The notes beneath the pieces were generated by a model that had not been told where the DNA came from, did not search any database, and saw nothing but the letters and a program-made list of their open reading frames with translations. A program made the position numbers and the translations under genes. DNA of 64,000 nucleotides from Puccinia triticina (taxonomy: Eukaryota > Basidiomycota > Pucciniomycetes > Pucciniales > Pucciniaceae): the NCBI RefSeq assembly GCF_026914185.1, contig NC_070564.1:5642001-5706000 (forward strand). Direction: 5' to 3'. This document shows positions 54,176 to 64,000 of the stretch, in pieces (positions within the stretch are counted from its first letter, which is position 1; the number at the start of each line of letters is the position of its first letter).

Positions 54176-54834
54176 ATACTGCACCAAGGGAGCATAAACG
54201 GTTTCAGAGTTGGGATTTTCAAGGTTTTGGAGGTGGAGTAATCCATTTTCTGGTGTTCTTTTTGATTCAAATCCATGATGGTTATCCTGCAATTGTGGCC
54301 AAGGTGTTAGTGCAACACCCTGTGACACCAGGGTGATGTTAAGAGATGGTTGGCATCAGCTTGATGCCTTGATCATTGATATTGGTCACACTATGAAAAA
54401 AAAAAAACTCAAGCAAGTGCTGTCAGTTGACATGTGCAGGGCAATACTTCAAGTTCATCCAGGTTTATTCCATGATTTATCACAGAGTAGCTCAGCATGA
54501 AAAGAATATAGAGATTGTAGCTCAGTGTTGGACTTGGCACAGTCCTGAGCCATATACCTCAACACCTTCACAGTACTATGTATTTGAATATCTACATACA
54601 CATACATACAAGCCTTTGTCAATCAGCCCTTGGGAGCACTGCCAGAATGTTTGGCTGGGTTAAAGTCATCCTAGTTTAAATGGGATGCACTCAACCAATT
54701 TAAAATGGGTTGATCTCAACCAATTAAATATAAGCCCAAGGGGGGTACCTTGTATTTACATTTCATCAGTTTAGATCAACCAAGTTTAACTTGTTTGAGT
54801 GATAACCTCAACCCAGCCAATTTTGCTCATAGTG
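54176..54834. other. Repeat-derived spacer
   Basis: Contains GGATGCACTCAACCAATTTA near 54690, an inverted match to 28680-28710. No gene is supported. Confidence 0.35.
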
Positions 54835-55385
54835 AAGGAATCCCTCCTGGTCAGGTCAACAGGGAGGAATCCCTCCTAGTTAACAGCTACATACAGCCAA
54901 CCAGGAGGAGGGTTGAAAACATACTGGAACAGTTGACTGTCCTCCTGTTCAACACAGGTTTTGTACAGCTGTCAACCAGGAGGAATTCCTCCTGGTCAAC
55001 TGTTGTACACCAAAAGAGCTCCTCCCAGCAAGCTGAATACATATGTAATCAGCTCGCCGAGACAAGGTACCACCCCCAATGGGCTCCTCTCAGCCCAGCA
55101 GACCAGGAGGATGCCTCCCAGCGAGCTGGATACATGTGTATTCAGGTTGCTGGGAGGATCAGGAGTCATCCTGGCGAGCTGGAAACATCCAGCTTGCTGA
55201 GTGGATTCGTCTTGGCAAGCTGTATTCACATGTATCCAGCTTGCCAAAAGGACTCCTCCCACAAGCTGGATATGACTCCTCCCACAAGCTGGATATGACT
55301 CCTCCCAGAAGGCTGGATACATCTGTATCCAGCTTGCCAAGAGGAAACCTCCCGGCAAGCTGAATACATACAGCTTGCCAGGATT
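54835..55385. repeat. Array of palindromic units (CAGGAGGAATTCCTCCTG and AGCTTGCC/GGCAAGCT)
   Basis: A perfect 22-bp palindrome built on CCAGGAGGAATTCCTCCTGG (54975-54996) opens the array. It is followed by about ten units pairing TCCTCCC with CAAGCTGGATACA and its complement TGTATCCAGCTTG. A shorter related block recurs at 56205-56385. Confidence 0.8.
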
Positions 55386-56975
55386 TAAAAAATTTGGGAA
55401 AACTGAAATAATATTTGGTTTGTCTTAATCCACTTGTATTTACAATGTACATGATTCAAGACAAAGAAACATTTATAGTGGAAGAATTCTCTTTAACTCA
55501 AAGTAGCACAAGAGGGTGCTTGGCTTTGGTAGAAGCTCTTCCTAGTTGCTGTCTGGGTGCAAGAGCAACAGCAGTGATTGGTCAAGACTAACAGAGGAGT
55601 TTCTCAGGAAAGCACCTTTGTTAGCTCTAGTCTCAGCTGTGCTTCTGGTCTGGTCTTTTGGGCTCACCAATGCAAGGGCCAGCTATCTAAACAGCTAGGT
55701 CTTATCCTTTCTATACGGGTGAGCTGCACTTGTGTCTACTTGCCAAACATAGTTTGCAATAAGTTAGTTTTCTGTTCTGTCTGTGCCAGTCCTCAAAGAG
55801 GAAGGTCTACTCACCGTATGCGGTGGTTGCTGTGATCTTATTGAGTAAGGAATTTTGATTCTGGTTAACGATGCAGTCTGCAAGGGTTCTACAATTTTGA
55901 AGTTGGTTAGCTGTTATACCAACTTTAAATCTCCTCAGGTACGTACTTGGACGCTTGGTCTAATCCTATTTTTCCTGTTGTGGTTCCTGATGTGGTTGCC
56001 ATATCTACAAGTGATTTAGCAAGACTTATCAGCTAGGGATTGGGTTAGGGTTCTGGACTTCAGAGGGGATTACCTCTTTTTGAAGCTGGGTCTGAACTTG
56101 GTTCTAGCCGCGCTAGCTTCCTCAAGGGTTGCTGCGGGTCTGAGTCCAGATTTTGCTGGAAATGTGTGAGCTTCCTGGAGGATGGCTGTGGGTCTAGTTC
56201 CAGATTCTCACACTCTTGGCAAGCTGGATGTCATATGTATCCAGCTTTCCAAGAGTACTCCTCCCATCAAGCTGTATACATATTCATCCAGTGTCTTGGC
56301 AAGCTGAATACATACAGCTCACAGAGAGGACTTGTCCTGGCAATTTGAATCCACACAGCTCGCCAAGAGGACTTGTCCTGTGTGAGCCCCCCTCCAGGGT
56401 GTCACACAAATATCAAAAGTCCCACCGCAGGACCCACATAGTCCAAGTTCCTCCCCCGCCTCCCTAGCTCAGTAGAGATTTTTATCTCTCCTTGCTAGGT
56501 ATGTCTGTTTCTTTCTCTTTCTCTCTTTCCTTCTTTTTCCTCTTTCCCTTGTAGAGAGATGTTGATCTCTCCTTGCTAGCCTTATTTTTGATTGCAATAC
56601 AGATACTTGGGCACCAGACTCCTGAGATTCAGTCTTGAGACTCCCCTTCTTGCCTTCCTAGTGAAGAGTCCAACAGGACTGTTACACTATTTTTTTCTGG
56701 CTCACAAACGCAATTCAAAGGTTTTTTTTTGCAAATATCTTCCTCCTTTGTAGTTGACCCTTTTGATTTCCTTTCAAGCCAACAAGCCTTGTCCTTCGCC
56801 TTTCAAATTAAATACAATAGCACAAACACCTTGTATGTACGCTTGACATACAACCAACCCTGATCAGCTTGTTCCCCTTGGAGGCCCTGAAGCCATTATG
56901 TGTGCAGTAAACGCCAAATGTAGGCGGCTTCAGACTGAGCTCCTCCAAACTCAGAAACCCATATACACCCCAACC
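55386..56975. other. Spacer with a small second palindromic block
   Basis: The block 56205-56385 repeats GGCAAGCTG/CAGCTCGCC motifs of the preceding array. Otherwise AT-rich or pyrimidine-rich DNA (CTTTCTCTTTC near 56510-56550). No supported gene. Confidence 0.45.
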
Positions 56976-57859
56976 TCAGGGTGTAAACGGGTAGGGTTTG
57001 GGTTGAAAAACAGTGCCCAAACCCAACCCAACATTTAGCACAGGTTGGGTTGGGTTGGGGCAGATCTTAAAATATGCTGCCCAAATCCAACCCTGTTGGG
57101 TTTTCCTCTTCCTTCTGCCTCATTTCCTCCTCAGAGTCCTTGTTTGTCATCCTATCACTTTTTATGCCCGCTCTCCACCTGTTGTTTCCCTGGTCATACC
57201 ATCTTGTCTTCTCAGTCATGTGACATCAATCCCTGCCTGTATTTGCCTGATGGTTTTGCATTTTTTGTGATTCTCTTGTGCGCGTGCTCTGCCTGTGATA
57301 GCTTTTATGTCACCTTTCTCTCATCTTGAGATTCCATCAGGTTCCATTCCCTTCTATTCATTTTCTCCTCATATTCATTGTTGCTTCAACCACATGTCAG
57401 CCCTGTGTATCTAGTCTATTTTAGTCTAGCCTAACAAAGAGCAATATCACCATTAGTTCTTCCTTCATTTATCAGCGCCTCCAATCTGAGCTGATCCGGT
57501 GAGCTCTCAACCCTCACTGTCCTCTCTTGAGCCCACTGGCTCATCTTTGTGTTTCCTTGTGCTGCAGTCTTCAGTCAAAATCTTAACAGACCCAATGTCA
57601 GACTTTTTTGGGTCAGGTTGGTTTGTGTCTTGGGTCAACCCCACCTATTAGGCGCCAAAAACCCCCAAATTGACTGTTTGAGGCGCCATAGTTGGGTTGG
57701 AGGCTGACCCAATTAGGAAACAGGCTTCCCAAACCCAACCCAACAATTTCACAAGTTGGGTTGGGTCAGGTTTGGGTCATGCCATTTTCTTTGAGAACGT
57801 GCCTAAACCAAATGGGTCTTGGGTTGGTTTTGGGTCGGCCCGACCCATTTACACCCTGA
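56976..57859. mobile_element. hAT-type non-autonomous element (884 bp)
   Basis: Ends TCAGGGTGTAAACGGGT and, inverted, TCAGGGTGTAAATGGGTCGG, flanked by an 8-bp direct repeat CCCCAACC (56968-56975 and 57860-57867). Internal GGGTTGGGTTGGG tracts repeat at both ends. An 8-bp duplication and CAGGG ends fit hAT. No coding region. Confidence 0.8.
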
Positions 57860-58315
57860 CCCCAACCCCAGTACAAGGAGGCAATCAGTCCCTCCTTCTC
57901 AGCCCCAAGAAACAATACACAGTCAGCTCCCCCTAGCAACAACACCCTGATGGCTGATCCAAACACCCCTCCGCCCCCAATGAAATCATCCAAGAAGGAG
58001 GATTCCTTATCATCCAAACCCTGATCCTCTTCATCCGCTGAGTTGCATCCAATAATCATCAAGAACCCAACCACCTGTAGGGAATGCAGAATCAGATTTG
58101 ACTGAGTTGATGGGAATCATGAGTAGTGTTCTGGCAAGCTTGGATAATAAAGGAAATTGGGAGGTGTTGGGTTTCCACCAGCCAAGTAGATCAAAATTGG
58201 AATATTTGGGGAGGATGAGGTTGCGCTCTTCAAGATAGATCTAACTCAGCTGCCAGTGTGTTATTTTTGAGGATTCCATAATCCCAGCCATGTACTCATG
58301 TTTGGGTTGGCTTAT
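57860..58315. other. Spacer, no gene
   Basis: No feature is supported between the hAT-type element and the mariner-type repeats. Confidence 0.4.
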
Positions 58316-58452
58316 GGTCTTCAAAGTTGAATTTCATTGCATAAATCATAAATTCATAAAACTTTTTTTGCAGGGGATCTCACCAATCTGCTTAAGTAAT
58401 CTTTGGCTTTCCCAGCCAAAGAATTTTTATGAATTTACGATTTACGCATTTA
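58316..58452. repeat. Degenerate mariner-type MITE copy
   Basis: TTCAAAGTTGAATTTCATTGCATAAATCATAA and an inverted TTATGAATTTACGATTTACGCAT arm. It abuts the intact copy at 58453. Confidence 0.6.
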
Positions 58453-58629
58453 TGGTGTTCAAAGTTGGTTTCCATATTTTTATGCATGCATAAATCATAA
58501 AATCATAAAAATATTTTGGTAAGGAAATTTTGTATTACATAATCAGACAGTCATATCCCCTGCAAAAAAGATTTTATGATTTTATGATTTATGCATGCAT
58601 AAAATTATGCAAACCAACTTTGAACACCA
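58453..58629. mobile_element. Mariner/Stowaway-type MITE (177 bp), copy 1
   Basis: Inverted repeats of about 60 bp beginning TGGTGTTCAAAGTTGGTT, flanked by TA on both sides. An almost identical 177-bp copy lies at 63058-63234. Confidence 0.88.
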
Positions 58630-59965
58630 TAATTTATGCATGCATGAATTCCAACTTTGAAAACCATAGCTGCTGGTGGTATTTGGATTGGCCACCAGTG
58701 CTGGAACATACTGGTTCCACAGATCCAACAATTTCATCTGAAACTTTCCTAATAACTGGCTGAGATCTTCAGCAGCTGAAGAGTTCTACTCAAGGCTGTA
58801 GCAGAGGAACCACATCTTGTAACGGGGGTCAAGGACAAGGGTGATGGCAAGGAGTTCTTTCACAGGCTCTCAGTATTTTTTGAATTTGCCCTTCATGGTT
58901 TGTATCATGTTGGCTAGGAGGGGTAGCTTTCAACTGTTGTTGAGTTGCTTCTCAATAGCCTCCATTGCAATGTAAGCTTAGTTGATAGTTGTGTATTGGG
59001 CACCACTCAATAGAACAGTGGCTACAAGAAACACTCAGAAACTCAGTGTAACAAAAAATAAGCCAGTGATAAGCAGAAACATCAACTGACCTTGGGAAAA
59101 ATGTTCAAGGAACTTCTACATGACACAGAGTTCCTCCCACTGAAGCTCTGATGGGCAATCCTCAAACTTTTTGTCCTGAATTGCAAGTTCCTGGAAGGCC
59201 AGCTGAGACAACCAAAATTTTGGTCTATTCATCATCTTGCCCTTCAAGTTTTGAAAGGTGCTAAATATCACACCCTCAAGTCACAGCCCATTTTTCCACC
59301 AATTGGAATCATGATAACATAATATATCCTAAAATTGATCCTTGTAAGAAACCCTTCAAGCTATATCCAGACCCATGCTTTACATACAAAGATGAATTTT
59401 CAACTTCATTTTCTACATCTTCTTTTCAATCACTTTTGTCACTGCTCAGTGCTATCCTTTTACAAACTCTGAAAATTTTTACTGTAACTAGTACCACATT
59501 TGTTGTCTCTTTTGTACCTCATAGATCACCAGGAAAAACAAATGGTCACTGGATTACAGGTGACATTGAGCAAAAGTGGATGTTGTGATAAGGAGCAATT
59601 GAGTATAAATTGCAAACTATTAGATAAACCAGTAGTACTAGTAGTAATAAAATTGAACATGCCAAATAAAAACAATCAACAACTGTAATGATTTAGAAAT
59701 GAAAGACAATTTTGTTACCTGATGATTCAGTTGAGTATATGACTAGACAGACAATTTGGTGATTATGAAAATAAACCAAGATAGACAATATGAGATAACA
59801 GAAAGACTTTCAAAATGAGTAACATTCAATATATAAAAATTAAAATGATAACACTAATTCAAGCTACCTCAATATCTCCCCCTGAAAGATGTTCTTGGCT
59901 ATCAAATATTTGCACTGACTTGAGACAAATTGACTGATAACACAAATATCAATGGGATAAGTTTA
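58630..59965. other. Spacer of decayed repeat DNA
   Basis: No coding region is supported. The last 9 bases (ATAAGTTTA) are the target duplication of the adjoining element. Confidence 0.4.
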
Positions 59966-60086
59966 GGGACTTGGAAAAACAACTCCCATAAATTGGGAAA
60001 ACGACTCCCATATGTTGCTGGGACTGGGTTTGGGAGTTGTTTTCCCAATTATATTTTTTTTTGGGAGTCATCTGCACATTTTTTTA

Positions 60087-61326
60087 CGGGTTTACTTCGC
60101 GCGCGGAGGGAAACTTGTTGCGCACGGGAATTTCCGTTGACTCGACGTCACGTGACGTGATCGGGCCCCCCTCCGTGCGCGCCACCAGCTCCCCTCAAAA
60201 AACTATCTGTACACAGGGGTGACGTGCGGTGACAGGTGGCCGGGGTGAAGCACTCCGGCCATCCGGAGGAAACAATCCCCTTGATGACCAGCACACTCCG
60301 GTCATCGAGAGGGTATATCACATCTCTCTCGATGACCAGCATTCCGGTCATTGAGAGGACACATCCCCCTCGATGACCGGTACAGACCTGTCATAGGGAG
60401 GCTACATCCCTCTCGATGACCGGAATAGACCGGTCATTGGGAGGCTACATCCCTCTTGATGACCGGTACAGACCGGTCATCGGGAGGCTAAAATCCTCTC
60501 GATGACCGGAATAGACCGGTCATCAGGAGGCTACATCCCTCTTGTTGACCGGCATAGACCGGTCATCGGGAGGCTACGTCCCTCTTGATGACCGGCATAG
60601 ACCGGTCATCGAGAGGCTACATCCCTCTCGATGACCGGAATAGACCGGTCATCAGGAGGTTACATCCCTCCCGATGGATGACCGGAAAAGACCGGTCATC
60701 GAGAGATATGTATCCTCTCGGTGACCGGTCTACTCCGGTCATTGGGAGGGATGTAACCTCCTGATTACCGGTCTATTCCGGTCATCAAGAGGGATGTAGC
60801 CTCTCGATGACCGGTCTATGCCGGTCATCAAGAGGGACGTAGCCTCCCAATGACCGGTCTATGCTGGTCATCAAGAGGGATGTAGCCTCCCAATGACCGG
60901 TCTATGCCGGTCATCAAGAGGGACATAGCCTCCCGATGACCGGTCTATTCCGGTCATCGAGAGGGATGTAGCCTCCCGATGACCGGTCTATTCCGGTCAT
61001 CGAGAGGGATGTAGCCTCCCTATGACAGGTCTGTACCGGTCATCGAGGGGGATGTGTCCTCTCAATGACCGGAATGCTGGTCATTGAGAGAGATGTGATA
61101 TACCCTCTCGATGACCGGAGTGTGCTGGTCATCAAGGGGATTGTTTCCTCCGGATGGCCGGAGTGCTTCACCCCGGCCACCTGTCACTGCACAGCACCCC
61201 CGTGTGCGGATAGTTTTTTGAGGGGAGCTGGTGGCGCGCACGGAGGGGGGCCCGACGTCACGTGACGTCGAGTCAACGGAAATTCCCGTGCGCAACGAGT
61301 TTCCCTCTGTGTGCGAAATAAACCCG
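60087..61326. mobile_element. Foldback element: 1.24-kb palindrome made of smaller dyads
   Basis: The two halves are inverted copies about the centre near 60706. Outer ~160 bp arms contain GGAGGGAAACTTGTTGCGCA and GACTCGACGTCACGTGACG. The inside is an array of ~40-bp units, each centred on a dyad GATGACCGG-(6 nt)-CCGGTCATC joined by GAGAGGCTACATCCCTCT-like linkers. Flanking TTTTTTTA (60079-60086 and 61327-61334) may be an 8-bp target duplication, although it is low complexity. No coding region. Confidence 0.88.
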
Positions 61327-61429
61327 TTTTTTTATTACTTTTTTGACAATAGAAAAGGGAGTCGGCTACCTAATTGGCCCTCCGCAGAACACAATTTTGG
61401 GAGTCGTCCGCGTGCACCGGTAGTTACCC

Positions 61430-61650
61430 CCGTATGAAATTGTCAGGTGGCATGTAACCCCGTATAGAATTGTTACACAGCATGTAAACCCCGTATAACA
61501 TTGTCACACGGCATGTAAGCCCCATGTAACATTGTTACACAACATGTAACCACCGTATAGCATTGTTATGTGGCATGTAAACCCCGTATAACATTGTTAC
61601 GTGGCATTTAACCCCCGTATAACATTAATGCTACACCCCATGTAAAATTT
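61430..61650 (+). repeat. Tandem ~34-bp repeat (GGCATGTAACCCCCGTATAACATTG type)
   Basis: Six to seven units with the blocks GCATGTAA, CCCCGTAT and ACATTGTTAC. It decays rightward into a CATGTAA-rich stretch to about 61990. Confidence 0.85.
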
Positions 61651-62189
61651 ACAACAAGTAACTCATTTATCAAGCTTGTGCAACATGTAACATATTCCCA
61701 CATCACACAATCCCCATGAAACATGTTTCTACAACACGCAACCCCCATGTAAGATGTTCCCACAACATGTAACCCCCAATTACCCCGCACCATGTAACCA
61801 CCATTCAAGAAGTCTACAAACAGTGTAACATGTAACATGTAAGCACCACACGTGACATGCACAAACACCATGTAAACTGTAAGCAACAAGTACGCACCCA
61901 CAAAACACATTTACACACGCAACATTCAACATGTAGCCCAGCATACAAAATGTAAAAATCATGTAATATTTCTCCCCCAATGTACCAATTTGTTAGGGTT
62001 ATGTAACGGGGGGGGTGCGCGCACCGCCATTGGAGCAGAAGGCTGGACGGAAAGTGCTGTAAAAAATGTGAATGTCAGCGGAAACATGTAAAAACTGCGT
62101 CAATTGAAAGTAGATATTCAGGCGGCTCTTTTGAGCCAATAAAATGGATATAAAGCTCAGGGGAACCAGGTCCGCATGAGGTTTGAAGT

Positions 62190-62830
62190 TGGCAATGCAT
62201 GATGACTAACACGCAGCCCTCATATGTAATGTTCTGATTACATAATATATCCATAATTTTCATAGCGCGGATTATATAAAGCATATAAATATCTCCAAAT
62301 TTCTTAGACTGTTTGGTTGTGTAACAAAAAAGTTATACAGTTAGGGGTAATTTCCTACTGAGCCAATCACCCCCCCCCCCTTATATCTCATGTTATGACG
62401 ACACACTATTGCTAAGAATTTAAGAGCACAGATAATATGCATCATTGAAAGATTACTGGAAGTTTCAGACTGTTTGGGTTTGTAACAAAAAAGTTGTGCA
62501 GTTAGCAGTCATTTTCCTACTCCGTCTGCGTACCCCTCATATCTCATGGTCTGATGGCACAATATCACTCATATTTTCAGGGGTTTCCTTTTATGCATAT
62601 TTCTCTGTGATCTGAAATTTTTATGCATGTAGTGCATGGGAAACAAAAGTTATGAATATGGCGGATCATAATTAATGTGCACCCCTCATATCTCATGTTT
62701 TGGTGGCACGCTATTGCTATAAATTTGAAGTGGTTCAATTTATACACAATTATCTTTGATATCCAGTTTTTACGCATGTAGTGCGTGGGAAAAAAAAGTT
62801 ATGGGTGGGGCAGATAATAAAAAAAATATA
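62190..62830 (+). repeat. MULE subterminal units shared with 10.5-11.0 kb
   Basis: Three to four ~190-bp units with CCCCTCATATCTCATG, GACTGTTTGG and GTTAGCAGTCATTTTCCTAC. The same order precedes the terminus near 11203. Confidence 0.8.
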
Positions 62831-63057
62831 ACTGATTAGTCGCAACAACTCCCAAAAAAAAATCTGTTTTAGGAAAATGACTCCCAAAAAGCGCCGTAGC
62901 ACAAAAAAGGGGCCAGGTCGACGTCCGGACCCGGTCGCGATTTGGTCCTGGCGACGTATGGAAGTCATTTTACCAATTTATGGGAGTTGTTTTTCCAAGT
63001 CCCTTATAAGTTTATGGCTTGATGAGTTTATTCAATGATTGATGTTACCTTCATTTA

Positions 63058-63234
63058 TGGTGTTCAAAGTTGGTTTGCATAATTTTATGCATGCATAAAT
63101 CATAAAATCATAAAAATATTTTGGTGAGCAAATTTTGTGTTACATAATCAGACAGTCATATGCCCTGCCAGAAAGATTTTATGATTTTATGATTTATGCA
63201 TGCATGAAATTATGCAAACCAACTTTGAACACCA
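63058..63234. mobile_element. Mariner/Stowaway-type MITE (177 bp), copy 2
   Basis: Same length and nearly the same sequence as 58453-58629, flanked by TA. It lies 43 bp beyond the 9-bp duplication of the MULE at 59966-63005. Confidence 0.88.
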
Positions 63235-64000
63235 TAATTCAAGCATCTTTGTTGTATTGGTTGTTGTCAAAATAAAAGTGTGGCGCCTGATAAGTTAAGG
63301 TGCTCCCCCTCTTTTCTAGATAACTCCGGGTTTGATTGGTTACCCTCTCTGGGCTTCCGCAACGTACCCATGTCTAATTAATCACTCCGCAATGAACCTA
63401 ATATGATCTGCCTATTCTACGTAAGGTCCAAACGCTCCGCTTCCACACAGTAAGCTCCGCAAGCAAGTGAGAATTTGGGTGGTAAAAACTCTCTGCAATT
63501 TAGTAATACACAAAATTTGAGTGAGAATAGCAGTAACCATAGTAATACTGCAAAAGTGAGTAGTCTGTAGAATGATATAATCCCCCAAAAAAGAGATGAG
63601 TGAGTGAAAAGCCGCCCCAAATTCCCTCTTCCTCCACTCACTCCACCCGCATAACTCCGCTCCCAGATGATGTTGCCCCTGTCCTTCCTTTCCTGCACTC
63701 GCCATAACTCTGCATGCATTGCTTCCCAGCCTAGTACCTCTCCAACACCTGTTCTCCCGCACCCTCTGACTAGTCTCCAACCCCAGTCTCTACCTGGCGC
63801 TTCCGCCCCAACGTCATCTGCGTGATGCCGTCCGCTTCTGCTGCCCCAGTTCACCTGGTGCTGGTCCGCCCTATTCAGTCCATCTGGATGTCCCGCCGCA
63901 GTCCCAACGCTGGGCCGCTACGCTACACTACGCTACAGGGCCACTTAGCATTAGCGTAGCGGCGCTAACAGGAGGCCAGTTTTCCTGTAGTGTTAGCTGG
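63235..64000. other. Unassigned end region
   Basis: CTCCGC recurs about eight times from 63320 to 63690, and CGCTACGCTA-type repeats fill the last 90 bp. Two overlapping minus-strand frames (63854-63417 and 63780-63412) show no family motif and I do not support them. Confidence 0.35.

Larger units (their letters stand above)
59966..63005. mobile_element. Non-autonomous MULE, 3.0 kb
   Basis: Terminal inverted repeats of ~60 bp: left starts GGGACTTGGAAAAACAACTC, and the right inverted end starts with the same bases. The 9-bp flank ATAAGTTTA is at 59957-59965 and 63006-63014 (assigning CCCTT to the right end). The inside holds a nested foldback (60087-61326), a tandem block and subterminal ~190-bp units shared with 10339-11203. 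No transposase gene. Confidence 0.85.

Noticed and set aside
60245..61150. CRISPR-like spacing of GATGACCGG dyads
   Set aside because: Linkers are also repeated, not unique spacers, and the array is one arm-symmetric palindrome in a transposon.
63412..63854. Two overlapping minus-strand frames at the window end
   Set aside because: Repeat-rich (CTCCGC) DNA, with no motif; could be part of a larger element beyond the window.

Overview
The window looks like nuclear DNA of a rust fungus (Basidiomycota, Pucciniales, probably Puccinia-like). The reasons are compact fungal genes with many short GT-AG introns, a very high load of LTR retrotransposons, Mutator-like elements (MULEs) and MITEs, and degenerate Gag and MULE proteins of the kind common in rust genomes. 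This assignment is an inference; no species marker is present.

Layout. 1-11.2 kb: a decayed MULE gene (SWIM zinc finger, Lys/Pro-rich linker, OTU-type cysteine protease) is split by a young, full-length Ty3/gypsy element (65-8151, minus strand) with 703-bp LTRs that differ at about four sites. The MULE right terminus lies near 11.2 kb. 11.2-14.3 kb: GC-rich repeat DNA, a broken multi-exon gene of unknown family and a cluster of short GC hairpins. 14.4-17.0 kb: NDC1 nucleoporin (8 exons). 18.3-20.9 kb: a secreted protein of about 853 aa made of more than 20 hydrophobic repeats. 21.4 kb: tRNA-Thr(AGU). 25.0-26.1 kb: CDC42 (6 exons, two of them tiny). 29.3-30.4 kb: two Harbinger-type MITEs. 31.2-37.0 kb: a complete but mutated MULE with an 11-bp target duplication, coding for a GCM-like zinc finger, a MULE transposase and a USP-like cysteine protease; it appears to sit in an intron of a tentative membrane-protein gene. 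37.5-48 kb: nested repeats, LTR-like copies, small palindromic elements and a Gag remnant. 48.4-49.2 kb: RCF1/HIG1 mitochondrial protein. 50.0-52.3 kb: a Ser-rich protein of unknown function. 52.3-64 kb: repeats, including a hAT-type MITE, two mariner-type MITEs and a 3-kb non-autonomous MULE (59966-63005). That MULE carries a 1.24-kb foldback palindrome.

How parts relate. Host genes (NDC1, CDC42, RCF1, tRNA-Thr, secreted repeat protein) form islands in transposon DNA. The non-autonomous MULE at 60-63 kb shares its terminus and subterminal repeats with the OTU-bearing MULE at 1-11.2 kb, so that gene family is its likely source of transposase. Two different MULE lineages here carry two different deubiquitinase-like cysteine protease folds. 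The retrotransposon contains four homologous intron-like cassettes and a primer-binding region that copies the 3' half of tRNA-Tyr.
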